Notes under the pieces: generated by a model
What the model saw: only the letters and a program-made list of their open reading frames with translations
What the model was told of the DNA's origin: nothing
Database searches by the model: none
Assembly (NCBI RefSeq): GCF_007990445.1
Contig: NZ_AP019841.1
Coordinates: forward strand, 682,001 to 746,000
DNA from: Leptotrichia wadei
Lineage (GTDB): Bacteria; Fusobacteriota; Fusobacteriia; Fusobacteriales; Leptotrichiaceae
DNA length: 64,000 nt
Direction of reading: 5' to 3'
Position numbers and translations under genes: made by a program
In this document: one piece after another, positions 8,109-15,668 of the stretch
Position numbering within the stretch: the first letter of the stretch is position 1
Layout of the letters: the number at the start of each line of letters is the position of its first letter

Positions 8109-9356
8109 ATGTATTTAACATTAAAACAACAGGTAAAACATCTTAGTAAAAAAGAGTTTAGGAATTTAAAACATTTATCTCATATAGCCAAGAACTTAAC
8201 TAATGAAGCTATATATAATATTAGACAATACTATTTTAAAAATAAAAAGTATTTAAGTTATAACGAAAACTATAAAATGCTTAAAAATAGTGAGAACTAT
8301 AAAAAATTAAATTCTAATATGGCTCAACAAATTCTAAAAGAAGTAGACGGAAGTTTTAAATCATTTTTTGGACTTTTGAAACTTGCTAAAAATGGTCAAT
8401 ATGATAATAAAAAAATAAAATTACCTAAATATCTTGCTAAAGATGGTTTTACAACTCTTGTTATAGGTTTTGTAAGATTAAAAGATGATATTCTGATAGT
8501 TCCTTATTCAAATTCATTTAGAAAGACACATAAGGAAATCGCAATAAAACTACCACCAGTATTAAAAGGCAAGAAGATAAAAGAGATTAGAATAATACCT
8601 AAACAACATTCTAGGTACTTTGAAATTCAATATACTTATGAGGTAGAAGAAGTTCAAAGGGAATTAAATAAAGAAAATGGACTAGGAATTGATTTAGGTA
8701 TAGACAATCTTTGTACTTGTGTAACTAATAATGGAGCATCATTCATAATAGATGGTAGGAAATTAAAATCTATTAATCAATACTATAATAAGACAAATGC
8801 AAAATTACAAAGCATAAAAGATAAGCAAAAGATAGAGCATATAACATTAAGGCAAAAGAGAATAGCTAGAAAGAGAAATAATCGTATAGAAGATTACCTT
8901 TCAAAAGCAGCAAGAATAATTATAAATTATTGTCTTAATAATGATATAGGAAAAATAGTTCTAGGATATAATGAAGATTTTCAAAGGAATTCAAATATTG
9001 GAAGTATAAATAATCAAAACTTTGTAAACATACCATATGGAAAATTAAGAGATAAATTAATATATCTATGTAAGCTATATGGAATAGAATTTAAGCTACA
9101 AGAAGAGAGTTATACATCAAAAGCAAGTTTCTTTGATGGAGATGAAATTCCAATATATGATAAAGAAAATCCGCAAGAATATGTATTCAGTGGAAAAAGA
9201 ATAAAAAGAGGACTATATCAAACAAGCAAAGGTAAACTCATAAATGCAGATTGTAATGGAGCATTAAACATATTAAGGAAAAGTAAAGTTGTGGACTTAA
9301 GTGTCCTATACAATAGAGGTGAGCTGAACACACCTAAAAGAATAAGGATAGTGTAA
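8109..9356 (+). CDS. tnpB: TnpB RNA-guided endonuclease (IS200/IS605 OrfB type)
   Basis: A full-length 415-residue protein with an excellent AAGGAGGTGAT site 8 bases before the ATG. The RuvC triad is intact: D195 in GIDLGI, E289 in GYNEDFQ and D381 in INADCNGALNILRK. The TSKASF segment at 336-341 precedes a region that in many TnpB proteins has zinc-knuckle cysteines. Here those cysteines are missing, as in a common clostridial and fusobacterial TnpB branch. The N-terminal half is the basic RNA/DNA-binding part. Family members use an RNA transcribed from the element's right end to cut DNA next to a short motif, which returns the element to empty sites. No tnpA accompanies it. Confidence 0.92.
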   Translation: MYLTLKQQVKHLSKKEFRNLKHLSHIAKNLTNEAIYNIRQYYFKNKKYLSYNENYKMLKNSENYKKLNSNMAQQILKEVDGSFKSFFGLLKLAKNGQYDNKKIKLPKYLAKDGFTTLVIGFVRLKDDILIVPYSNSFRKTHKEIAIKLPPVLKGKKIKEIRIIPKQHSRYFEIQYTYEVEEVQRELNKENGLGIDLGIDNLCTCVTNNGASFIIDGRKLKSINQYYNKTNAKLQSIKDKQKIEHITLRQKRIARKRNNRIEDYLSKAARIIINYCLNNDIGKIVLGYNEDFQRNSNIGSINNQNFVNIPYGKLRDKLIYLCKLYGIEFKLQEESYTSKASFFDGDEIPIYDKENPQEYVFSGKRIKRGLYQTSKGKLINADCNGALNILRKSKVVDLSVLYNRGELNTPKRIRIV

Positions 9357-9435
9357 AGCTATCAAACTTTTTAGAAAATTTTTGAATATTTTTAAAGATT
9401 TTAGAACCCTGCGACTTTAGTCGTGGGAGGTTCAG
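9357..9435 (+). ncRNA. Predicted TnpB guide-RNA scaffold / element right end
   Basis: After the tnpB stop comes an AU-rich stretch, then an imperfect hairpin: CCC (9407-9409) with GGG (9425-9427), a bulged T9410, and GCGACT (9411-9416) with AGTCGT (9419-9424), capped by TT. This is the usual shape of IS200/IS605 right ends, where TnpB guide RNAs terminate their scaffold. The guide would be the flanking dnaB exon 2 bases from 9436 on. The hairpin base overlaps the long-range helix (9404-9409), so the two folds compete. The 5' end of this RNA cannot be set from the sequence. Confidence 0.55.
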
Positions 9436-9919
9436 GCTAATTGACTATTTGCAGTTAATAAGCCCTTCAGCAAATTCAAGAAAGAGTCGTGAGCAGGAAA
9501 TATCTGAAATTTCACGTTCACTAAAAATACTTGCAAAAGAGCTGAATATACCAATTGTGACACTTTCACAGTTATCCCGTGGAGTGGAGCAGAGAGTTGA
9601 CAAAAGACCAATTTTATCAGATTTGCGGGAATCGGGAGCAATTGAGCAGGATGCGGATATGGTAATGTTTCTATATCGTGAAAGCTATTATAACAAAGAT
9701 ACTGCTACAGAAGTGAATAATGTGGATGTTCCAGATAAATATGTTAAAAAATCACAGGACTTGCCAAAAACTGGAGAAAAACAGGAAATGGAAAAAGTTG
9801 AACTGATAATCGGAAAGCACAGAAGTGGACCGACTGGTACGATAGAATTGGGATTTTTTCCTAATTATCAGCAATTTGTAAATGTTGTGGATGATGAATT
9901 TGCACCGTCTGCAGAATAA
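9436..9919 (+). CDS. dnaB: Replicative DNA helicase DnaB, exon 2
   Basis: The second exon begins with one base completing codon 318, then CTA-ATT-GAC encoding [20 protein letters not shown], which is the Walker B/H2 motif of DnaB. It continues with [40 protein letters not shown] (H3), the arginine-finger region [11 protein letters not shown], and the acidic tail. It has no ribosome site of its own, and the first possible start (TTG 9449) lies inside Walker B, so it makes sense only as part of spliced dnaB mRNA. Confidence 0.92.
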
Positions 9920-9928
9920 ATCAGATTT

Positions 9929-10024
9929 GCTTGAAAACTGTATTTATTTAAAATTTAATAAAACAAATGTTCTGAAGCAGAGGGTCTTGAACCCATGTTA
10001 AATAAAAAAATTAAGAAATCTAAC
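9929..10024 (+). repeat. Degenerate copy of dispersed hairpin repeat
   Basis: This part of the 311-base gap after dnaB matches the repeat at 26271-26371 along its length. Shared blocks include ATTTAATAAAA, TGAAGCA, GGGTCTTGA, CCC and ATAAAAAA. The terminal inverted repeats are decayed (GCTTGAAAAC and TCTAAC). The rest of the gap (10025-10230) holds no further feature that I can see beyond an AAGGAG-type ribosome site for the next gene. Confidence 0.6.
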
Positions 10025-10230
10025 TAAATAGAAAAGATAGGCAATTATAAAAAATAAAGGTGATAAAGATTAGATAACAGCAGTATTTATTATGATTACA
10101 AAGGGTCAATATCTTTTGTCAAGGAATTAAACAATAAAACTAAAAATTTAAAAATATTGCGGTTATTGAAATTTTTATATTTTTACAAATGGATATGAGA
10201 AGAAAAGAATTAAGGAGAAAAAATTAGAGA

Positions 10231-11499
10231 ATGGAAACAAAAAAAAGAGTAGAATTATTAGCACCAGCTGGAAATATGGAAAAGTTAAAGACAGCCTTTC
10301 ATTTTGGAGCTGATGCGTGTTTTGTTGGAGGAAGCGCATTTAATTTAAGGGGAATGTCTTCAAATTTTAAAAATAAGGAATTAAAGGAAGCTGTGGATTA
10401 TGTTCATAGTTTAGGGAAAAAAATATATGTAACTTTAAATATCTTTGCACATAATACGGAAATTGAATATATGCCGAGATTCATAAAAAAACTGGATGAA
10501 TTTGGCGTGGATGCAGTGATTGTCGCTGATCTGGGAGTTTTTCAGATGGTTAGGGAGCATGCTCCAAATATGAAGATTCATGTAAGTACGCAGGCGAACA
10601 ATACAAACTGGATGAGTGTAAAAACTTGGAAGGATATGGGAGCAAAAAGAGTTATTCTGGCTAGGGAAATGTCACTTAAAGAAATTAAGACTATACGTGA
10701 AAAAGTGCCTGATGTGGAAATAGAAGTGTTTATTCACGGGGCAATGTGCATGGCATATTCTGGAAGATGCTTATTGAGCAACTATTTTACAAATCGTGAT
10801 GCGAACCGTGGAATTTGTGCACAGGATTGCCGTTGGAACTATAAGGTTATTGCAGAGGGGCATGAGGAAACTGGAGCTCATGATATTGTGGAAAATGAAG
10901 AAGGAACATATATGTTTAATGCTAAGGACTTGTGTTCGATAGAGTTTATTGATAAAATAATTGAAACTGGAGTGGATTCGTTAAAAATTGAAGGAAGAAT
11001 GAAGAGCATTTATTATAACTCGACTGTTGTAAAACAATATAAGAGAGCATTAGACAATTATTATTCTGGAAATTATAAATATGACCCTGATTGGCTGGCT
11101 GAACTTAAAACGATCAGTCATAGACAATATTCAAATGGGTTTTATTTGGGGCCTACTTCTGAAAAGGATCAAAATTATGAAACTGGACTTTCTTATAGCC
11201 AGACTTATAGACTTGTTGCAAATGTGCTTGAAAAAGTTGATACAAATAAATACAAAATTCAAATAAGAAATAAAGTTTATGCAACTGAAACTTTGGAATT
11301 GGTTCGTCCAATTGGAGATGCAATTAAATTTAAAGTGGAAAACTTTTTCAATACAAAAAATGAAGAGTATCAAGAATATGTAAACCCAAATACAATCGCT
11401 ATTATTGAAACAGATGTGGAAATGGGGCCAATGGATCTTATTAGAATAAAATTGCCTGAAGGGCAATCGGATAGCGATATGGATACATCAGAGTTTTAA
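10231..11499 (+). CDS. U32 family peptidase, probable tRNA hydroxylation protein (TrhP-like)
   Basis: A 422-residue protein starting METKKRVELLAPAGNMEKLK. The U32 signature EVFIHGAMCMAYSGRC is at 165-180. Cysteines C173, C180, C196 and C200 (ICAQDCRWNY) form the likely iron-sulfur site. The domain order is an N-terminal TIM-barrel-like part followed by a C-terminal beta domain. The size and layout fit YegQ/YrrO-type members, which act in prephenate-dependent 5-hydroxyuridine formation at tRNA position 34; the older name is collagenase-like protease. The tRNA role is inferred from family knowledge. Start ATG 10231 has AAGGAG upstream. It appears to be a single gene. Confidence 0.85.
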   Translation: METKKRVELLAPAGNMEKLKTAFHFGADACFVGGSAFNLRGMSSNFKNKELKEAVDYVHSLGKKIYVTLNIFAHNTEIEYMPRFIKKLDEFGVDAVIVADLGVFQMVREHAPNMKIHVSTQANNTNWMSVKTWKDMGAKRVILAREMSLKEIKTIREKVPDVEIEVFIHGAMCMAYSGRCLLSNYFTNRDANRGICAQDCRWNYKVIAEGHEETGAHDIVENEEGTYMFNAKDLCSIEFIDKIIETGVDSLKIEGRMKSIYYNSTVVKQYKRALDNYYSGNYKYDPDWLAELKTISHRQYSNGFYLGPTSEKDQNYETGLSYSQTYRLVANVLEKVDTNKYKIQIRNKVYATETLELVRPIGDAIKFKVENFFNTKNEEYQEYVNPNTIAIIETDVEMGPMDLIRIKLPEGQSDSDMDTSEF

Positions 11500-11783
11500 T
11501 TATATTAAATAAAAAATTAATTATAATTTTAACATAAAAAAAGCAATATGGATAAAAAGCGTTGATTTTTAATCTTAAATAAATCTTTTGTTTATTGAAA
11601 ATTGTTGAAAAAAAAAGATAAAATACTATACAAATCAAAAAAAATGAGTTATAATGACTTGTAAGATTATAAACCTTTACTTTGTATCGAAATTTTAAAA
11701 TTAGTTTTTATAATAAATGGATATTTTAAAAGGTAGAAGATAATAAAGTGAGAAAAAATATTAGAACAGAAGTGGAGATAACT

Positions 11784-12464
11784 ATGAGAGAGAAAATATT
11801 AGTAATTGAAGATGATCCTAAAATTTCAAGACTTCTTGAAATTGAATTAAAATTTGAAGGATTTGACGTGTTTTTTGCATACGATGGTAAAGAAGGGCTT
11901 AATATGGCTAAATATGGTTCGTATGACATTATCCTTCTGGATGTAATGCTTCCTAAAATGAGTGGAATGGAAGTTTGCAAAAGAATAAGGGAAACTTCGC
12001 AAGTACCTATTATTATGCTTACAGCTAAGGATGAAATTAGTGATAAGGTAGTTGGATTTGATTATGGGGCAGATGACTATATGACAAAACCATTTTCAAA
12101 TGAAGAATTGCTTGCTAGAATAAAAGCGCTTCTTAGAAGAACTAAAAAATCTGTTGTTCACAAGGGAATATTTGAATTTGAAGATTTAACAATAAACTAT
12201 TCTACTTATGAAGTATTTAGAGATTATGGAAAAACTCTTATTCAACTTTCAAAAAGAGAATTTGAATTGCTTGACTTTTTAGTATTAAATAAAGGAATTG
12301 TTTTATCTAGAGATAAAATTTTAGAAGAAGTTTGGGGATTTGACTATATTGGAAACGATAATATCCTTGATTTGTATATTAAATATTTAAGAGATAAAAT
12401 TGACAAGCCTTATGAAAGAAAATTCATCCAAACTGTAAGAGGAATTGGATTTATTTTTAAATAA
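11784..12464 (+). CDS. OmpR/PhoB-type response regulator
   Basis: A 226-residue protein. The start at 11784 gives MREKILVIEDDPKISRLLEI, typical for the family; an in-frame GTG at 11748 would add 12 unlikely residues. The receiver domain has D10/D11, phospho-acceptor D53 (LLDVMLPKMSG), T80 and K102 (TKPF). A winged-helix DNA-binding domain begins at about 130 and contains the recognition stretch SKREFELLDFLVLNKGIVLS. The partner kinase gene begins 10 bases downstream, so the two are co-transcribed. A possible promoter is TTGAAA (11605-11610) - 16 - TATACA (11627-11632). Target genes are unknown. Confidence 0.9.
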   Translation: MREKILVIEDDPKISRLLEIELKFEGFDVFFAYDGKEGLNMAKYGSYDIILLDVMLPKMSGMEVCKRIRETSQVPIIMLTAKDEISDKVVGFDYGADDYMTKPFSNEELLARIKALLRRTKKSVVHKGIFEFEDLTINYSTYEVFRDYGKTLIQLSKREFELLDFLVLNKGIVLSRDKILEEVWGFDYIGNDNILDLYIKYLRDKIDKPYERKFIQTVRGIGFIFK

Positions 12465-12474
12465 GGAGTAAAAA

Positions 12475-14055
12475 ATGAAAAATTTGAAATTAGAAGATCG
12501 TATTTCGGCAAATTACGCTCTTCTATTTTTGGTATTAATATTAGTTTCCAATATTATTTTAGTTTATTCGTTGCAAAAGCAGTCAAATAAAGTGCTGGAA
12601 GTTTCGGCTAGTGACAAATTGAAGGAAATAAACAGTTTTTTGGACAAGGTTGGAATTTTTTCAGATAAGACAAATGTGCTTACGCTTGATTTCAATCCTG
12701 AAGTTGTGGAAGGAAAGAAGGTAATTCACGTAAAGCCGTTTAATCCAGGAGAAGACAATTATTTGTATGTTTTGGAAATAAAGCAAAACAAGGATTCAGT
12801 AATACCGATTAATACAATTGGAGATACAGATACTGAAGAGGCTTCGATGACTAATGAAAGCATGGTTGAGCTGCTTGAAAGTTATAATTTGAAAGATAAT
12901 GTTTCAAGTGGAAAGACAATAAATATTGAAAAAAATAAATATTTTGTATTTAAAGTTAGCCGTGTAATAAAAAATTATAAATTTAATATTTATACTTTGA
13001 AAAATGTTACAAATGAAAATAAAATTTATAAAAGACTGGAATATCTTGTTATTTTATTTACAATAATTGGAGTTGTCATAACAATCATTGTTTCAAAAAT
13101 AATGAGCCGAAGAATCTTAAAACCAATTAATAATGTAATAAAAACTGCTAAAAGCATTTCAACAGATGACTTGAGCAAGAGAATAGAAATACCAAAAGAG
13201 GAAGATGAATTGCAAAATCTGACACTTATTATAAATGAGATGTTAGACAGGCTGGAAACGTCATTTGAAAATCAGAAAAAATTTGTATCAGATGCTTCGC
13301 ATGAATTGCGGACACCGCTTGCTATAATAAAAGGTTATGCGGAAATTATACGTAAGCGTGGAACTACAGATATTGATATATTTGTAGAGTCAATTGATTC
13401 AATAATCAGTGAAACTGATAATATGCGTAATTTAATACAGAAATTGCTGTTTTTGGCTAAAGGTGAAATTACAAAAATTAATACAAAATTTGTAGATATT
13501 GATGCAAATGAAATGGTACATCAAATTCATTCTGATACAGTAGTTTCTACAAAAACTCATAAATTCCATCTGGAAATGGGGGAAGACTATAAAATTAAAG
13601 GTGATGAAACATTACTGCAGCAGGCAATTAGAGCCTTAATTGAAAATGCTGCAAAATATTCAGAGCCAAATACAAATATTTATATAAAATCTTTTATAAA
13701 AGATGGATTTGGGCGAATTTCAATTCGAGATGAGGGAGTTGGAATTTCTGATGAGGATGCAAAGAGAATTTTTGACAGATTTTACAGAGTGGATTTGTCG
13801 AGAACAAAGGCGACGGGTGGAACTGGACTTGGACTTGCGATAGTTAAACGAATCGTAGAAATTCATAATGGAAAAATCGAAGTTGATTCTAAAATGAATG
13901 AAGGAACAGAAATTTCAATTGTTTTACCTATTGGAGATGCGGTTGTAAATTCACAGAAAGAAATTAATAAAAATATAAATAAAGAAAAAATCGAAAAGAA
14001 AAAAAGTGTTTTTGGATTTTTAAAAAAGAAAAATAAGAAAAGTAAGAAAAAATAA
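12475..14055 (+). CDS. Sensor histidine kinase
   Basis: A 526-residue membrane kinase, partner of the regulator just upstream. A transmembrane helix at about 13-31 and a second at about 190-209 enclose an extracytoplasmic sensor domain of about 155 residues. A HAMP domain follows (about 209-261), then HisKA with the phosphorylated H276 in SHELRTPLAI. The HATPase part has an N box (ALIENAAKYS), G1 (DEGVGISD) and G2 (GGTGLGLAI). The C-terminus is an unusually lysine-rich tail of about 40 residues. The architecture resembles ArlS/CusS-type kinases. The signal sensed cannot be told from the sequence. Confidence 0.9.
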   Translation: MKNLKLEDRISANYALLFLVLILVSNIILVYSLQKQSNKVLEVSASDKLKEINSFLDKVGIFSDKTNVLTLDFNPEVVEGKKVIHVKPFNPGEDNYLYVLEIKQNKDSVIPINTIGDTDTEEASMTNESMVELLESYNLKDNVSSGKTINIEKNKYFVFKVSRVIKNYKFNIYTLKNVTNENKIYKRLEYLVILFTIIGVVITIIVSKIMSRRILKPINNVIKTAKSISTDDLSKRIEIPKEEDELQNLTLIINEMLDRLETSFENQKKFVSDASHELRTPLAIIKGYAEIIRKRGTTDIDIFVESIDSIISETDNMRNLIQKLLFLAKGEITKINTKFVDIDANEMVHQIHSDTVVSTKTHKFHLEMGEDYKIKGDETLLQQAIRALIENAAKYSEPNTNIYIKSFIKDGFGRISIRDEGVGISDEDAKRIFDRFYRVDLSRTKATGGTGLGLAIVKRIVEIHNGKIEVDSKMNEGTEISIVLPIGDAVVNSQKEINKNINKEKIEKKKSVFGFLKKKNKKSKKK

Positions 14056-14156
14056 AATTATAATTTATTTGTTCAGTAATAAATTTTACTAGATAAAAAT
14101 TAGCAAATTTATTTTTAAATTTAAAAATAGAAAATAAAAAATAGAGAGGGAAAATA

Positions 14157-15521
14157 ATGGCTAGAAAATATTTTGGAACTGATGGAATGAGAGGAGAAGC
14201 TAATAAGGACTTGACAATTGATTTAGTTACAAGTTTGGGGCTTGCTCTTGGGTATTATTTAAAAAAACATAGAAAAAAAGCTGGAAAGCCAAAAGTTATT
14301 CTTGGAACAGATACAAGAATTTCAGGGTATATGATTCGTTCAGCACTTACAGCGGGATTAAATTCTATGGGTGTAAATATTGACTTTGTTGGAGTGCTGC
14401 CTACTCCTGGAGTTTGTTACTTGACTAGAAAATTAAAGGCTGATGCGGGAATTATGATTTCAGCTTCACACAATCCTGTAAAGGACAATGGAATAAAAAT
14501 ATTTAGTCAAAATGGTTATAAATTGCCTGATGCAGTTGAGGAAAAATTGGAAGAGTTGATGGGTAAAAAGGATGAACTTCTTGAAAAACATCAAGTTGCA
14601 GGAGATGACCTTGGAACATTTAAATATGTGGAAGATGATATGAAAATCTATTTAGATTATTTAACTTCTACAGTAAAAACTAATTTTTCAAAATTAAGAA
14701 TTGTAATTGACACTGCAAACGGTGCGGCATATAGAGTGGCTTCAAAAGTATTTCAAAATCTAGGTGCAGATGTTATTGTAATTAATAATATTCCAAATGG
14801 AAAAAACATCAATGTAAATTGTGGATCAACACATCCAGAACTGCTTCAGGAAGTAGTTAAAGTTTACAAGGCTGATTTGGGACTTGCCTACGATGGAGAT
14901 GCCGACAGATTAATCGCTGTTGACAATACAGGAGCAATTATAAACGGAGATCTGATTATTGCAATTATCGCAGAATATATGCAAAGCAGAGGACTTTTAA
15001 ACGATAATAAAGTTGTAACTACAGTTCTAAGTAATATGGGATTTGAAAAATATCTGGATGAAAAGGGAATTGGATTAATTCGTGCAAATGTTGGAGATAG
15101 ATATGTTCTTGAAAAAATGAAGGAATATGGATTAAACATTGGTGGAGAACAGTCTGGGCATATTTTAATGCTTGACTACAATACAACTGGAGACGGAGTA
15201 TTGTCATCAATTCAGCTAGTTGCGGCTATTTTAGAAAGCGGAAAAACTTTGCATGAACTTGTAAAAGATATTAAATTATGGCCACAAGATTCTAAAAATA
15301 TTACAGTTGCAAAGGAGAAAAAGGCAACTTGGGAAACAAATAAGGAATTAATTGACTTTATCAAGGCAAAAGAGAAAGAAATCGCTGGAAAGGGAAGAAT
15401 CCTTGTAAGAGCTTCTGGAACAGAATCTTTAATAAGAGTAATGGTTGAGGCTGAAAGTCAGGAAACTGTGGATAAATATGTAGAAGAGCTGAGTAAAAAA
15501 GTGGAAGAAATTCTTTGTTAA
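14157..15521 (+). CDS. glmM: Phosphoglucosamine mutase
   Basis: A 454-residue cytoplasmic enzyme that converts glucosamine-6-phosphate to glucosamine-1-phosphate for peptidoglycan and LPS precursors. The N-terminus MARKYFGTDGMRGEAN is diagnostic of GlmM. The active phosphoserine loop ISASHNP is at 101-107, the metal loop DGDADR at about 243-248, and the C-terminal phosphate-binding RASGTES near the end. The length matches the family. The gene lies 101 bases after the kinase gene and ends before a strong terminator, so it may be the last gene of that unit or have its own promoter. GAGAGGG precedes the ATG. Confidence 0.95.
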   Translation: MARKYFGTDGMRGEANKDLTIDLVTSLGLALGYYLKKHRKKAGKPKVILGTDTRISGYMIRSALTAGLNSMGVNIDFVGVLPTPGVCYLTRKLKADAGIMISASHNPVKDNGIKIFSQNGYKLPDAVEEKLEELMGKKDELLEKHQVAGDDLGTFKYVEDDMKIYLDYLTSTVKTNFSKLRIVIDTANGAAYRVASKVFQNLGADVIVINNIPNGKNINVNCGSTHPELLQEVVKVYKADLGLAYDGDADRLIAVDNTGAIINGDLIIAIIAEYMQSRGLLNDNKVVTTVLSNMGFEKYLDEKGIGLIRANVGDRYVLEKMKEYGLNIGGEQSGHILMLDYNTTGDGVLSSIQLVAAILESGKTLHELVKDIKLWPQDSKNITVAKEKKATWETNKELIDFIKAKEKEIAGKGRILVRASGTESLIRVMVEAESQETVDKYVEELSKKVEEILC

Positions 15522-15560
15522 TGAAAGATAAAAAAGAAAAAAGAATAAAAAATAATTATG

Positions 15561-15589
15561 AAACTGGGTTTTTTCCCCAGTTTTTTTTG
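15561..15589 (+). terminator. Terminator after glmM
   Basis: AAACTGGG (15561-15568) pairs with CCCAGTTT (15576-15583), followed by a T-run to 15588. Confidence 0.88.
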
Positions 15590-15593
15590 TATG

Positions 15594-15632
15594 TAAAAAA
15601 AGACTATTTCAATACGAAATAGTCTAATTTTT
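15594..15632. terminator. Bidirectional terminator between glmM and glnN
   Basis: AGACTATTTC (15601-15610) pairs with GAAATAGTCT (15616-15625), a perfect 10-bp stem with a 5-base loop. A-runs on the left and T-runs on the right let it act in both directions; on the minus strand it terminates glnN. Confidence 0.82.
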
Positions 15633-15668
15633 TAAACCGCTTTGAGTTTTATAGTTATATTTATCTCA

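Larger units (their letters stand above)
8017..9409 (+). repeat. Long-range inverted repeat enclosing tnpB
   Basis: Bases 8017-8048 pair antiparallel with 9378-9409. Of 32 positions, 29 are Watson-Crick, two are G-U (8022/9404, 8042/9384) and one is a mismatch (8028/9398). In the precursor RNA this helix would loop out 8049-9377, holding the tnpB gene, and place the 3' splice site close to the ribozyme core. Confidence 0.8.
7546..9435 (+). mobile_element. IStron: group I intron plus TnpB gene, inserted in dnaB
   Basis: A 1,890-base insertion splits dnaB within Walker B. Its 5' part (about 7546-8018) carries group I intron core elements, and its 3' part carries a tnpB gene (8109-9356) and an IS200/IS605-type right-end hairpin (9407-9427). 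This is the architecture of IStrons such as CdISt1 of Clostridioides difficile. No tnpA transposase is present, so movement would need help in trans. The best boundary puts the last exon base at U7545, opposite G7604 in a U-G pair, and the last intron base at G9435; this joins exons as ATG-CTA (Met-Leu). A one-base-later register (7547-9436) gives ATT-CTA (Ile-Leu) and cannot be excluded by reading alone. Confidence 0.92.

Noticed and set aside
7547-9436. Intein or group II intron in dnaB
   Set aside because: There is no intein splicing motif and no open frame through the insert. No domain V or reverse transcriptase of a group II intron is present, and group I elements are.
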